64,000 nt of DNA from UBA5314 sp035560815 (GTDB taxonomy: Bacteria > Bacillota > Syntrophomonadia > Syntrophomonadales > Syntrophomonadaceae), in assembly GCA_035560815.1 (NCBI GenBank), contig DATMYR010000008.1:94519-158518 (forward strand). Direction: 5' to 3'. Made by a program: the position numbers and the translations under genes. The notes under the pieces were generated by a model. The model was not told where the DNA came from and did no database searches. It was given only the letters and a program-made list of their open reading frames with translations. Below are positions 1 through 8,703 of the stretch, one piece after another (the first letter of the stretch is position 1; each line of letters begins with the position of its first letter).

Positions 1-351
1 CAAAGTCTGCTGCGCCTGGGCCAGTTGTCCCTGCACAGTCGACAGTTGAGCCTGGGCCTGGCTGGCGGCTGTCTGCAGATCGGGGTTTCCCAGAACCATT
101 AGGATCTGCCCCTGCTTGACTGTTTCACCGGCTTTTACCGGCAGTTCCAGGACCTGCCCCCCTTGCTGGACCTGTACATCGTATTGGTCAACGGTTTGCA
201 CATAGCCGGTTTCCATGATAGTCTTGCTCAAGACGCCTTTTTTCACCACCGCAGTATCCACCTGTTGGGCACCAGCGGCATAGTTATAGGCTATGACTGC
301 CACAATAAACACTCCTACGCTTGCAGCCCACCAGACTTTGTTTTTTTTCAT
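1..351 (-). CDS. HlyD/RND-type membrane fusion protein, N-terminal part
   Basis: The first 117 codons of a periplasmic adaptor for an ABC efflux pump; the rest lies beyond the window start. The protein begins with a short basic stretch (MKKNKVWW) and one hydrophobic segment at about residues 8-25, an uncleaved signal anchor. A biotinyl-lipoyl-like half motif follows (residues about 60-85, PVKAGETVKQGQIL), then a Gln/Ala-rich stretch that opens the coiled-coil hairpin. A strong ribosome site (AGGGAGGGAGAA) sits just upstream of the ATG. It is the last visible gene of an operon that also holds an FtsX permease, an ATPase and a TetR repressor, so it probably links that transporter to export across the envelope. 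The substrate is unknown. Confidence 0.85.
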   Translation of the reverse strand, partial: MKKNKVWWAASVGVFIVAVIAYNYAAGAQQVDTAVVKKGVLSKTIMETGYVQTVDQYDVQVQQGGQVLELPVKAGETVKQGQILMVLGNPDLQTAASQAQAQLSTVQGQLAQAQQTL

Positions 352-409
352 CGCCTATTCTCCCTCCCTCTAACTGGATCGGTTATGAATCACCAGAATA
401 ATTTCAGGA

Positions 410-2803
410 TTAATCAGTATTTTTCAAGGCCGCGGCCATGTCAATTTTTCCCAGGCGGGGCAAGATCAGCAAATATCCTGCCACCGCAAAGACAGCAGCG
501 CCCAGAGCTGCCAGTGCATAAGTTCGTGGATAGATAATAAACGGTATGCTGTAAAAATCAGTGCTGGCTGATGCAACATACGCCTTACTGATCCATCGTC
601 CCAATGGCAGCCCTATAATAATGCCCAGCAAAGCCTGGACTCCGGTTTCTTTGAAGAGCAGGAGGCTCACTTCCCGCCTGGTATAACCCAGCACGCGCAG
701 AGATGCCAATTCCCGCTGCCGCTCGTTAAAGTTCATCAAGGAGGCGTTGTAAACAATGGCCATCCCCAGTATCCCGGCAAAGACGATCATAAGCCCGATA
801 GAAAAAACATTGCTCTCCATCATCTTTTCGTAACCTGCCTTTTCCTCAGCCCGGCTAACGATAGAGCTGACATTGGTCATATCCTTCAGACGAGCGCTAA
901 ATGCCTCACCCTGGCCGGGCTCCACCTTCACCAAAAGCCGGCTTACCAGCCCGCTTTCACCCAGCAGACGGTTGGCAGTCTTCAGGGATACATAGGAACC
1001 CCCGCCCATCAGGGGTTGATTTACGCCTACCACGCGGAGCTCCCATCTGTGGGTGGGGCCGGTGTTCAGCCTGGTTTCCACCCAGATGCTGTCACCAACC
1101 TGGACGCCCAGTTTCTTAGCGGTTTTCTGGTTGAGCAGGACGCCTTCTTCTGGAATTTCCAGGGGCCCTCCTTCCTCATCGAAGACCCCGGTCATCTGCT
1201 CCCTGAGCTGTAAGCCCTGTAGCACATCGTTTTCCTCTTTCTGTCCAGCCCCTGACTGTTCCTGGGCGGTAACCGCAACCGGCACATCCAGGACCGGCTC
1301 CATCCCCCGCAACTCTGGCCATTGCTGCCAGTAGAACAGTTCACTCTGGCGTATGGGCGTCGTAAACTGCACCAGATAGTCATAACGGTTTTCCAACAAA
1401 AAATGGCGTGTCATCATATAGTCGACAGCATCATTGGAAAAAGCGGCAATGACCAGAAGAACCACCGTACCAATGACTCCCAGGACAGTCACCGCCAGAC
1501 GGGTGCGATTGCGTATCATACTGCGCAGGCTCATCCGCCAGCTGCTGTTGAAAGCCTGCCACAGAATAGTCAGCTTTTCCAACCAGACGGCTCCACCTTT
1601 TACCGGCGCCTGATTACGCATGGCTTCGGCGGGCTGAATTCGAATGACTGCCCGGCAGGCAAGAAGTCCGGCGGTAGTTCCCACACTCAAACTGATCAGA
1701 ATGCTGTAGATGATCACGGATGGATTAAAGCCGCCGATCTCGCCCGGCAAATTGAAGTACAGTGCATATACCTGGGATATCACAGACGCCAGGCCCACCC
1801 CCAGGAAGCACCCGGCGATAGCACCTACCAGGCACACGGCCAGCGCATAAGAGAGATAATGGGAAATGACGGTCCAATTGCTGTAGCCCAGTGCTTTCAT
1901 AATCCCGATGCTGGTGCGCTGGGCTCTGATCATACGCCCCAGCAGCATGAATTGGATTCCGGCTGCTATCAACAAAAACAGGAAAGGCAGGAATTTCGCC
2001 GATACTTTCAATCCATCCAGCTCAGCCTTGACCACCGCATCGCTGAGCTGCTTACTCCGTGGATAGGCGGCCAGGTTGCCATAAGAATGGAGAAGATCCT
2101 GGCCCGCACCTTTAATTTCTTCTTCCCTGGTTCCCGGGTTTAGTTGGACGATAACCTGGTTGACCTGACCCTGCATATTCAAGATGCGTTCGGCAGCCGA
2201 GTAGGACATCATAATCACACCGAAGTTTTCAGGATCCGGCAGCAGGGAAGCTGAATCCTTCATCAAGTAGATAAATTCCGGGCTGGCCGCGCTTCCCACC
2301 ACCTGCAGGGGCAGCTCTTTGCCTCCCGCTATGACCTGGATGGTACCTCCTTGCTCCAGACCATTGGCTTTGGCAAACTGGGGATCTACCAGTACTTCAA
2401 TACCCTGAGCATTATCTGAGCTAAACATTCTTCCCTTCTGGAGCACCAGCTGGTTCATTTCCCCGGACATGGGAAGGTTATAACTGGTTAGACGCAGGGT
2501 TCCCCGTCCCCCGTTCTTTTTAATAAACGTTAAATCGGTCTGAATGCGTCCTTCGGCTTTCATTACACCAGGCAGAGCTTGAATCTGGTTGGCCACTGAG
2601 AGCGGAGCTTTGACTACTTGAAAATAATAATCAGCAAAGCGTGTTTTTTGATAAAAATCCTGCTGCGCTTGGCTCAGGTTATAGTAAGCGGTGGTCATGG
2701 ATATGTAAATCAGAATGCCCATGGTCACCACCAGACTCAAGGCGATGAACTGTCCCCGGCTATTACTGATCAAGCGGAAAAGTCGGCGATTCAGAATCCC
2801 CAT
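410..2803 (-). CDS. FtsX-like ABC transporter permease
   Basis: Large permease of the MacB/FtsX superfamily, about 797 residues. It has an N-terminal membrane segment (about 15-35), an extracytoplasmic MacB_PCD-like domain, three membrane helices near 275-390, a second helix plus ectodomain from about 440, and a final FtsX block near 670-790 ending in NTD. The duplicated FtsX architecture is typical of Gram-positive FtsX exporters rather than the shorter MacB. The ATG overlaps the stop of the upstream ATPase by one base (TAATG), implying translational coupling; a GTG two codons earlier is possible. With the adjacent ATPase and HlyD protein it forms an export or mechanotransmission complex. 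Substrate unknown. Confidence 0.88.
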   Translation of the reverse strand: MGILNRRLFRLISNSRGQFIALSLVVTMGILIYISMTTAYYNLSQAQQDFYQKTRFADYYFQVVKAPLSVANQIQALPGVMKAEGRIQTDLTFIKKNGGRGTLRLTSYNLPMSGEMNQLVLQKGRMFSSDNAQGIEVLVDPQFAKANGLEQGGTIQVIAGGKELPLQVVGSAASPEFIYLMKDSASLLPDPENFGVIMMSYSAAERILNMQGQVNQVIVQLNPGTREEEIKGAGQDLLHSYGNLAAYPRSKQLSDAVVKAELDGLKVSAKFLPFLFLLIAAGIQFMLLGRMIRAQRTSIGIMKALGYSNWTVISHYLSYALAVCLVGAIAGCFLGVGLASVISQVYALYFNLPGEIGGFNPSVIIYSILISLSVGTTAGLLACRAVIRIQPAEAMRNQAPVKGGAVWLEKLTILWQAFNSSWRMSLRSMIRNRTRLAVTVLGVIGTVVLLVIAAFSNDAVDYMMTRHFLLENRYDYLVQFTTPIRQSELFYWQQWPELRGMEPVLDVPVAVTAQEQSGAGQKEENDVLQGLQLREQMTGVFDEEGGPLEIPEEGVLLNQKTAKKLGVQVGDSIWVETRLNTGPTHRWELRVVGVNQPLMGGGSYVSLKTANRLLGESGLVSRLLVKVEPGQGEAFSARLKDMTNVSSIVSRAEEKAGYEKMMESNVFSIGLMIVFAGILGMAIVYNASLMNFNERQRELASLRVLGYTRREVSLLLFKETGVQALLGIIIGLPLGRWISKAYVASASTDFYSIPFIIYPRTYALAALGAAVFAVAGYLLILPRLGKIDMAAALKNTD

Positions 2804-3513
2804 TACCACTCAATCCTTTCTGGCGGCCAGGGCTCCTCATTGCGAAAAATTTCTGCAATTCTGCCGCTGCGCATCCGCACCACCCGCTGCGCCATATTGG
2901 TAATGGCAGTGTTATGGGTGACAATGATGACCGTGCTCTTCATTTCCCGGTTGACCTTCTCTAATAAACCCAGAATGCTTTTGCCGGTTTGATAATCCAA
3001 AGCGCCGGTAGGCTCATCACAGAGGAGTAAACGCGGTTTCTTGACCACCGCCCGGGCAATGGCAATGCGCTGCTGCTCTCCTCCGGAAAGCTGAGCGGGA
3101 AAGTGATGAGCTCTCTCCAATAAACCCACCTGCTGCAGGGCATCCTCCACCGGCAGCGGGTCTGAAACCAGCTGTGCCGCCAGAGCGATATTCTCCTCTG
3201 CAGTTAAATCAGGGATCAGATTGTAGAACTGAAAGACGAAGCCCACCTGCAAGCGGCGGTACTGGGTTAGCTGCTGTTCGCTGGCTGAGCTTAATTCCTG
3301 GTCGCCGAAAAAAAGCCGCCCGCTGGTCGGTTGGTCCATTCCTCCGAGCAGGTTCAGCATGGTGCTCTTACCAGAGCCGCTGGGTCCGGCAATGACCAGC
3401 AGTTCTCCACTATAAATCTCCAGAGCGGCCTCCATTAAAGCATCCACCACTACATCTCCCATGGGATATTGCTTGCTTACCTGCTCTAGATGCATCAATA
3501 TTTCTTCTGCCAA
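2803..3513 (-). CDS. ABC transporter ATP-binding protein (LolD/MacB type)
   Basis: Cytoplasmic ATPase of 236 residues that powers the adjacent FtsX permease. Visible motifs are Walker A GPSGSGKST (about residues 43-51), a Q-loop in the VFQFYNLIP region, signature LSGGEQQR and Walker B LLLCDEPTGALD, followed by the switch His in VTHN. The LolD-like order and length are normal. Translation probably begins at a TTG preceded by AAGGAACT. It is the second gene of the operon, after the TetR gene and before the permease. The inverted palindromic element at 3553-3669 separates it from the TetR gene. Confidence 0.92.
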   Translation of the reverse strand: MAEEILMHLEQVSKQYPMGDVVVDALMEAALEIYSGELLVIAGPSGSGKSTMLNLLGGMDQPTSGRLFFGDQELSSASEQQLTQYRRLQVGFVFQFYNLIPDLTAEENIALAAQLVSDPLPVEDALQQVGLLERAHHFPAQLSGGEQQRIAIARAVVKKPRLLLCDEPTGALDYQTGKSILGLLEKVNREMKSTVIIVTHNTAITNMAQRVVRMRSGRIAEIFRNEEPWPPERIEW

Positions 3514-3552
3514 AGTTCCTTCCCCCTGATGCTCCCTTTTAGGAAGCTCCGC

Positions 3553-3669
3553 TGATGTAACAAGTGTAACAGGGGGACGGTTCTCTTGTTACATCAACCC
3601 ATTTATTAGACTGTTCAACCACAGCAGCTCATTTGGTGATGTAACAAGAGAACCGTCCCCCTGTTACAC
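3553..3669. repeat. GGGGACGGTTCT palindromic element, copy A
   Basis: Two 33-base arms in inverted orientation (3564-3596 and 3637-3669) match perfectly across a 40-base spacer. The left arm also forms its own hairpin: TGATGTAACAAG at 3553-3564 pairs with CTTGTTACATCA at 3585-3596. The core GGGGACGGTTCTCT is shared with elements at 25212-25307 and 26093-26175. Short inverted ends differ between copies (TGTAACA/TGTTACA here). The right arm runs into the TetR reading frame. It looks like a non-autonomous REP or MITE-like element; mobility is inference. Confidence 0.8.
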
Positions 3670-4258
3670 ACCCCACCGGCATACCTAATAAGCCATAAAA
3701 AAACAGGGAGGCCATTTCATAACGAATGTCTGTGGATAGACTCTCCCGGTTCAAAATCTCGTTAAACATGCGTATATAAATTAGAATCGCCTGGTCGGAA
3801 ATCTGTTGGTTCACGCAGCCTTCTTTTCTCCCCTGTTCAATGAGATCCAATACTAACGGCACCGCACGCGTTTGCATGAACTCCTCCATATAACTCTGGA
3901 TCTGGGGATCTGTCCATATGTCGGACTGGAAAAAGGCTTCACTATACTGATCCCGGGTTTGGGTCTTTTCAAAAACCATTTGCGCAAACTTTTCTTGAAA
4001 GGAAAGTTCACTGTGGAGCAGCACTTCAAACTCTACAGTCTTCTCGTCCATCAATGAAAATACAGCCTGTCTGGCTAATTTGGTTTTACTGCCAAAATAG
4101 TTATAGATACTGACCTGCGATACATGGGCTTTTTCCGCAATTTCAGCAATACTGACCGCCTTCAACCCGCGCTGGCAGAACAGCTCTATCGTAGCGCGCA
4201 GGATGCTCTCCATCTTCTTGTTCTTACGCAGCTCAAAGCCATTCATCTTGTCGTCCAT
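3629..4258 (-). CDS. TetR/AcrR family transcriptional regulator
   Basis: Predicted local repressor of the efflux operon downstream; 209 residues. The N-terminal helix-turn-helix is clear at about residues 15-60 (TIELFCQRGLKAVSIAEIAEKA, then VSQVSIYNYFGSKTKL). The C-terminal half is a helical ligand-binding domain of typical length. The last dozen or so codons (CVTGGRFSCYIT) are encoded by an arm of the palindromic element at 3637-3669, so the original C-terminus has been replaced or extended by repeat sequence. It is transcribed toward the ATPase and permease genes. The ligand is unknown. No convincing ribosome site precedes the ATG, so the exact start is uncertain. Confidence 0.85.
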   Translation of the reverse strand: MDDKMNGFELRKNKKMESILRATIELFCQRGLKAVSIAEIAEKAHVSQVSIYNYFGSKTKLARQAVFSLMDEKTVEFEVLLHSELSFQEKFAQMVFEKTQTRDQYSEAFFQSDIWTDPQIQSYMEEFMQTRAVPLVLDLIEQGRKEGCVNQQISDQAILIYIRMFNEILNRESLSTDIRYEMASLFFYGLLGMPVGCVTGGRFSCYITK

Positions 4259-4334
4259 ATCATCAGACTAAACTTATTTATGAAATATTACAACAAAATA
4301 GTTCATAATATAATCACAGGAAAGTTGTCAAAAA

Positions 4335-4366
4335 TTAAGGGCGGGACAATCACATCCCGCCCTTAA
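4335..4366 (-). terminator. Rho-independent terminator
   Basis: A 12-base perfect stem (TTAAGGGCGGGA at 4335-4346 and its complement at 4355-4366) with an 8-base loop. On the minus strand it is followed by a TTTTTG stretch, so it ends transcription of the small membrane-protein gene before the TetR gene. Confidence 0.7.
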
Positions 4367-4377
4367 AAGATCCACCT

Positions 4378-4590
4378 CTACTTCCAATACTTGATAAGAG
4401 TCTTATATATGATCCAAACATACGTTATGATGAACAATATCCAAATAACACTTATAAAACTCAAGAAAAATTTTGAAAAATAAGCACCAAAGATAATGCC
4501 AAGTGTGAAAAGGGCAATTTTCAGGCAACCATAATCCCAGAGATTGTATTGTCTTGCCGCCTGTAGCATCCTATCAATCAACCGTTTCAT
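4378..4590 (-). CDS. Small two-helix membrane protein, function unknown
   Basis: Seventy residues. A short amphipathic basic N-terminus (MKRLIDRMLQAARQ) is followed by two hydrophobic helices (about 22-42 and 44-62) and a basic tail. The pattern GAYFSKFF and the WIIYKT ending resemble the small Firmicute proteins often labelled 'permease of phosphate ABC transporter', a name with no experimental basis known to me. The ATG has a good ribosome site (AAAGGGGTG, eight bases upstream); a GTG three codons earlier is less likely. It is monocistronic, with its own terminator at 4335-4366. Confidence 0.65.
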   Translation of the reverse strand: MKRLIDRMLQAARQYNLWDYGCLKIALFTLGIIFGAYFSKFFLSFISVIWILFIITYVWIIYKTLIKYWK

Positions 4591-4905
4591 GATTATCACC
4601 CCTTTACAAAAAATAACTCGTCCTCAATCACATTGTAGATCTTCACAACTGCAAAATCTAATGTCTTAATATGGTGGGAAAGGGTATTTCTTATAAGCAA
4701 TTGGGGCAAAAACGTAAATCGCCCAAAAGGACCGTCCCCATGGGCTCCCCATGGGCGAGAAGAATACTGATGCACTATTCTCGTTGACCCCGCGCAACTC
4801 GAACTATAAGACTACCATTCCAGGTTGTAGATGGTATCATTTAGAAATGAGAGAATTGAAGAGATTATAGAATCGTATATAAAGCCTTATACTGAGGAGA
4901 ATTAG
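4591..4905. other. Intergenic region with a degenerate GGGGACGG-like hairpin
   Basis: No gene is seen. At 4719-4758 the arms TCGCCCA and TGGGCGA enclose GGACCGTCCCC and two direct copies of CCCCATGGG (4736-4744, 4747-4755). This looks like a decayed relative of the palindromic element at 3553-3669. The remainder is presumably the leader of the plus-strand gene that begins at 4906. Confidence 0.4.
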
Positions 4906-5274
4906 ATGGCTGATTTATCTTCATTGACCGCGCAATTTCAAGCATTTGAAAAACTGTTATTGCAACCCGGGGTACGAAAATCTCTGCAGAAACTAGAAGA
5001 TTTAATCGCGGATGATTTTGTAGAATTCGCTTGCTCGGGACGTACTTACAATAAGCAACAAGCTATAGCTGTGCTTCAAACGACGCCTGCAATTCATATG
5101 GAAATGAATAATCTGCAGGTGAAAATGCTGGCATCGGGCATTGTATTAGCCACATACCGCCTTATTCACTTAAATGAATCAGGAAACAAGGTCAAATGCT
5201 CCTTACGAAGCTCTATTTGGAAATTACAGGATGACAAATGGCAGATAGTATTTCATCAGGGAACACCTAAATAG
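4906..5274 (+). CDS. DUF4440 / NTF2-like protein
   Basis: A 122-residue protein with the alpha+beta cone pattern of the SnoaL/NTF2-like DUF4440 family. N-terminal helices carry EKLLLQPGVRKSLQKLEDLIADDFVEF, followed by a strand-rich half ending with SSIWKLQDDKWQIVFHQGTPK, the usual DUF4440 end. The ATG follows a good GAGGAG site. Proteins of this fold bind or convert small ligands, but no catalytic residues can be assigned here. It is the only plus-strand gene among minus-strand efflux operons. A hairpin (CGGGGTTGA at 5292-5300 with TCAACCCCG at 5327-5335) follows the stop. Confidence 0.7.
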   Translation: MADLSSLTAQFQAFEKLLLQPGVRKSLQKLEDLIADDFVEFACSGRTYNKQQAIAVLQTTPAIHMEMNNLQVKMLASGIVLATYRLIHLNESGNKVKCSLRSSIWKLQDDKWQIVFHQGTPK

Positions 5275-5377
5275 TGAAAACAGGTGAAAGACGGGGTTGA
5301 TTAAAACATATTTGCTTTAGATGTTGTCAACCCCGCCCCCTGTTCCATCCAAAATATTGGAACTAACCTTAAAATCC

Positions 5378-5405
5378 TGAGGCGGGATGTAATGATCCCG
5401 CCTCA
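5378..5405 (-). terminator. Terminator-like hairpin after the MacAB-like operon
   Basis: A 10-base perfect stem (TGAGGCGGGA with TCCCGCCTCA) and an 8-base loop. It lies 26 bases past the permease stop, and its minus-strand 3' side carries a short GGATTTTAAG stretch. It resembles the hairpin at 4335-4366 and could act in both directions. Confidence 0.55.
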
Positions 5406-5430
5406 AGCGCGATATCAGGTCCATTTATTT

Positions 5431-6615
5431 CTATTCGTAGCGCAGGGCATCGATGGGATCAAGTTTGGCCGCCCGGTTAGCCGGGTATAGGCCAAAAACA
5501 ATACCGACAGCCGATGAAAAACCAAAAGCAATCATAATTGTCCCAAATGAAATGATTACCGGCATCTTTAATATCAGAGAGATGATGGCCCCAATACCGA
5601 CACCCAGCAGCATGCCTATACTGCCCCCTAGAGCGGAAATGGTAGCCGCTTCCACCAGGAACTGAGCCAGGATGTCCCGGCGCCGCGCGCCCAAGGCCAC
5701 TCGCACCCCGATTTCGCGGGTGCGTTCGGTTACCGAAACCAGCATGATGTTCATTATTCCGATGCCGCCCACAAGTAAAGCAATCCCCGCCAGAGCACCG
5801 AAAACCGAGGTTACAATAGCGAGCATCGAACTGAACATATCCATCATCTGTTCATTGGTCTGGGCTTTGAATCCCTTCTTTACTGCGTGGCGCAATTCTA
5901 ATATGCCCACACTCTGACGGGTGGCAGCCTTCAATTGATCCCCGCTTTTGACTCGGACCAGGGCTTGCTGTACTTCCTGGTTGTCATCCATTTCCATCAA
6001 CGTCTTGATCGGGATGCAGGTAAATGTCTGCTGCATCCCCATTACGGCAGCCTCAGGCTTGGTCACCCCACAGACCTGGAAAGGGATTCGGTTAACACGC
6101 AGGGTTTTCCCAACCGCAGTATTGCCCGAGCCGAACAGTTCGTCAGCCAGGTTCTGATCGATAACGATTACCCGGCGACCCATCTGATTCTCGGCCTCAT
6201 TAAAGAATCGTCCTTCGGCAAAAGCCATTTGACTCACCTTCATATAGTCGGGATTGGTTCCGATAAGCATGTTGGTTTTTTTCTTACGCGTTGTTTCAAA
6301 GGCGGCTGTACTTGATAAGACCTTGAGCGGCACCACAAAATCGATGCTGTCCATGGAATCTTTAAGCAGTTTACAATCGTCCAGGGTTAACTTGCCCTCT
6401 TGTCCGTTGTCATTGGCTACTGGCACCAGCGTGAATGAATTGGCCCCCATGCCCTCAACTTCCTGAGAGACTTGCTTGTTCATACTCTGGCCCATGGTGA
6501 CGATGATGATGACCACCATCACGCCAATAATCATACCCAGCATCGTCAGGGCAGAACGCATTTTGTTGACCCAGATCCCTTCCAAGGCCACCATGATCAT
6601 CTCTTTGAATTTCAT
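5431..6615 (-). CDS. MacB-type ABC transporter permease
   Basis: About 394 residues. An N-terminal cytoplasmic segment (MKFKEMIMVALEGIWVNKMRS) leads into a first membrane helix (about 20-45). A periplasmic MacB_PCD domain follows (about 50-250), then three C-terminal FtsX helices with the typical VSVTERTREIGVRVALGARRR loop. The ATG has a perfect AAGGAGGG site and overlaps the stop of the ATPase by four bases (ATGA), so the start is well fixed. With the ATPase and the MacA-like adaptor immediately upstream it forms a tripartite-style exporter. The substrate cannot be read from sequence; peptides or lipophilic compounds are usual for the family. Confidence 0.9.
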   Translation of the reverse strand: MKFKEMIMVALEGIWVNKMRSALTMLGMIIGVMVVIIIVTMGQSMNKQVSQEVEGMGANSFTLVPVANDNGQEGKLTLDDCKLLKDSMDSIDFVVPLKVLSSTAAFETTRKKKTNMLIGTNPDYMKVSQMAFAEGRFFNEAENQMGRRVIVIDQNLADELFGSGNTAVGKTLRVNRIPFQVCGVTKPEAAVMGMQQTFTCIPIKTLMEMDDNQEVQQALVRVKSGDQLKAATRQSVGILELRHAVKKGFKAQTNEQMMDMFSSMLAIVTSVFGALAGIALLVGGIGIMNIMLVSVTERTREIGVRVALGARRRDILAQFLVEAATISALGGSIGMLLGVGIGAIISLILKMPVIISFGTIMIAFGFSSAVGIVFGLYPANRAAKLDPIDALRYE

Positions 6616-7346
6616 ATCAGCCCTCCTTGCTGCAGCCATTCATCCAACAGCTGTTTGGCATTCAGTGGCTGATCTACATTTTCACTCAAAACCAGGCGCC
6701 CATCACGGAAATGAACAATCTTTTGGGCATGGCGGGCTATTTCCGGTTCGTGGGTAACCAGAATAATGGTGCTGCCCTGGCGGTGCAGGTCCTGAAACAG
6801 AGCCATGATTTCGTAGCTTGAAGCACTGTCCAGATTGCCGGTCGGCTCATCAGCCAGCAGCAGGCTGGGTTGGTTAACCATAGCCCGAGCGATGGCCACC
6901 CGCTGCTTCTGGCCTCCAGACAACTCATTGGGACGATGGGCGCTGTGGCTGGACAACCCCACCTGTTCCAGGGCTGCCAATGCCCGCGCTTGTCGTTCTC
7001 TACTTCCAACTCCGGCATAAAGCATGGGAAGCTCCACATTACGCTGGGTATTAAGACGGGGCAGAAGATTGAAGTTCTGGAAGACAAAGCCGATCTTGCC
7101 ATTACGCAAAGCCGCCAACTGGTCCTCATCCAGGCTCCGGGTATCTACATCATCCAGGAAATAAGTTCCTTCCGTGGGACGGTCAAGTAGGCCCAGTATG
7201 TTCATCATTGTAGATTTTCCCGATCCGGATGGCCCCATCACCGCGAGGAAATCTCCATCTTCTACAGTCAGATTGACGTTTTTCAGTGCTTCCACTTTTA
7301 CGATGCCTGTGTCATAGGTTTTAAATAAGCTTTCAATAATTATCAT
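6612..7346 (-). CDS. MacB-type ABC transporter ATPase
   Basis: ATPase subunit of 244 residues with Walker A GPSGSGKST (38-46), Q-loop VFQNFNLLPRL, signature LSGGQKQRVAIARA, Walker B LLLADEPTGNLD and switch His in VTHEPEI. The C-terminal tail (about 220-244) extends past the usual domain end. Four-base overlaps with both the adaptor gene upstream and the permease gene downstream indicate translational coupling of a three-gene export operon. Confidence 0.93.
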   Translation of the reverse strand: MIIIESLFKTYDTGIVKVEALKNVNLTVEDGDFLAVMGPSGSGKSTMMNILGLLDRPTEGTYFLDDVDTRSLDEDQLAALRNGKIGFVFQNFNLLPRLNTQRNVELPMLYAGVGSRERQARALAALEQVGLSSHSAHRPNELSGGQKQRVAIARAMVNQPSLLLADEPTGNLDSASSYEIMALFQDLHRQGSTIILVTHEPEIARHAQKIVHFRDGRLVLSENVDQPLNAKQLLDEWLQQGGLI

Positions 7347-8650
7347 TGCACGCGAACCTTGCTTCCCTCCTTGAGTTGGGCAGGAGGGTTGAGCACCACC
7401 TGATCGTCCTTGGCAGCGCCTTCCTTAATCTCCATGGTAATGCCGTCACTGATGCCGGTCTTCACCGGGATGAGGTGGGCCAGCCCATCTTTTATAACCC
7501 AGACGCTGTCGCCCTCATCCTTCTCCACCAGGGCTTCAATGGGCACAACAAGAGCCTGGCTGTCAGCAGTGGTAATTTCCAGGTCGACATTATAACCAGG
7601 CAGTAGATGTGTTGCTTGTTGCTCCACCCCTACTGTCACTGGCAGGAATGTATCCTCGTTCTCATTTTTCTTGGTCTTATTCAGCACCTCCAAGCCCACC
7701 TGGGCAACCTTCCCCTGGTATGTCTCCCCTTGGAAAGCATTGCCGGTGATGGCCACCACTTCTCCTACTCTGATTTTCCCGGCTTCACTTTCAGGAACAT
7801 CAGCCTGGATCGACATTTGTTGAAGATTGCCAATTGTCAAGAGCGGTGAACTCTCGTTAATCTGATCTCCCGGTTTTACTGTTATGGATAGTATCTGTCC
7901 GTCGTGGGTGCATAATAAACCTTGTCTGGCAGTTTGCTTTTCCACCAATTCCAGCTGCAATCTGGCCGACTCAACAGCTGCTTCCAGAGACTGCAGGTAA
8001 ACCGGAGCCGCATCTTGTGCCCGCTGTAAATCGGCCTGGGCTTTGTTATAGGCCGCCTGGCTGGTATCGAAGTCGGCTTGGACTTTGTCCAAATCAGCCT
8101 GGGCCACCGCACCCTGTTGGAACAAAATCTGATTGCGCTCCAAGGCATCCTTATCTTGTTTATAAGTGCTTTCGGCCTGAGTAAACGAAGACTGGGCGGA
8201 AACCAGGTCCGCTGTCTTACCACCGGAACGCGCCTGGTATAAGCTCGACTCAGCGGAAGCCAGAGTCGCGCGGGCCTCGGCCAGCTTCTGGTCGGCGTTG
8301 GGGATATAGAGATCCATTAATACCTGACCCGTCGTCACCTTATCACCCATTTGAACATGGATTGCTTTTACCGTTCCGCTCACTTCACTAAAAATGATCT
8401 CGCGATCAACGGCTACTACATTGCCCGATGCCGGCACCTTTTCCACTAGATGCTTCTCGACCACTTTGGATGCCGACACCTGGACTACATCCTTATTTTT
8501 AACCCGATAAATATTGAATCCTATCATGCTCAGGACCAGCAGGATCGCTCCCCCAATCAGAAGTTTCTTCTTAAGAGAATAGGGTTTTTTTAATGCTTTT
8601 CCGGTATCTTTTACCAGATCAGATGATGCCTCTTCCGACAATGCTTTCAC
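7343..8650 (-). CDS. MacA-like efflux adaptor (HlyD/RND MFP family)
   Basis: A 435-residue periplasmic adaptor. After a cytoplasmic basic region (KKPYSLKKK) there is one membrane anchor at about residues 31-48. Next come a lipoyl half motif (VKAIHVQMGDKVTTGQVLM), a long Ala/Gln-rich coiled-coil hairpin (about 120-235), the second lipoyl half (TVKPGDQINESSPLL), a beta-barrel and a membrane-proximal domain ending in VRVQ. In Gram-positive organisms such adaptors probably organise the exporter on the outer face of the membrane. It shares four bases with the downstream ATPase gene and is the first gene of the macAB-like set. The Yip1-domain gene precedes it by 53 bases. Confidence 0.88.
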   Translation of the reverse strand: MKALSEEASSDLVKDTGKALKKPYSLKKKLLIGGAILLVLSMIGFNIYRVKNKDVVQVSASKVVEKHLVEKVPASGNVVAVDREIIFSEVSGTVKAIHVQMGDKVTTGQVLMDLYIPNADQKLAEARATLASAESSLYQARSGGKTADLVSAQSSFTQAESTYKQDKDALERNQILFQQGAVAQADLDKVQADFDTSQAAYNKAQADLQRAQDAAPVYLQSLEAAVESARLQLELVEKQTARQGLLCTHDGQILSITVKPGDQINESSPLLTIGNLQQMSIQADVPESEAGKIRVGEVVAITGNAFQGETYQGKVAQVGLEVLNKTKKNENEDTFLPVTVGVEQQATHLLPGYNVDLEITTADSQALVVPIEALVEKDEGDSVWVIKDGLAHLIPVKTGISDGITMEIKEGAAKDDQVVLNPPAQLKEGSKVRVQ

Positions 8651-8703
8651 TCCTCTTGAAATTTCGATGCACTCCTATCTCTCTCCAGGTGAGAAGGGCA
8701 TAT

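Noticed and set aside
1322..2143. Long plus-strand open frame opposite the FtsX permease
   Set aside because: Shadow of the minus-strand gene; low-complexity His/Gln-rich translation with no domain and no ribosome site.
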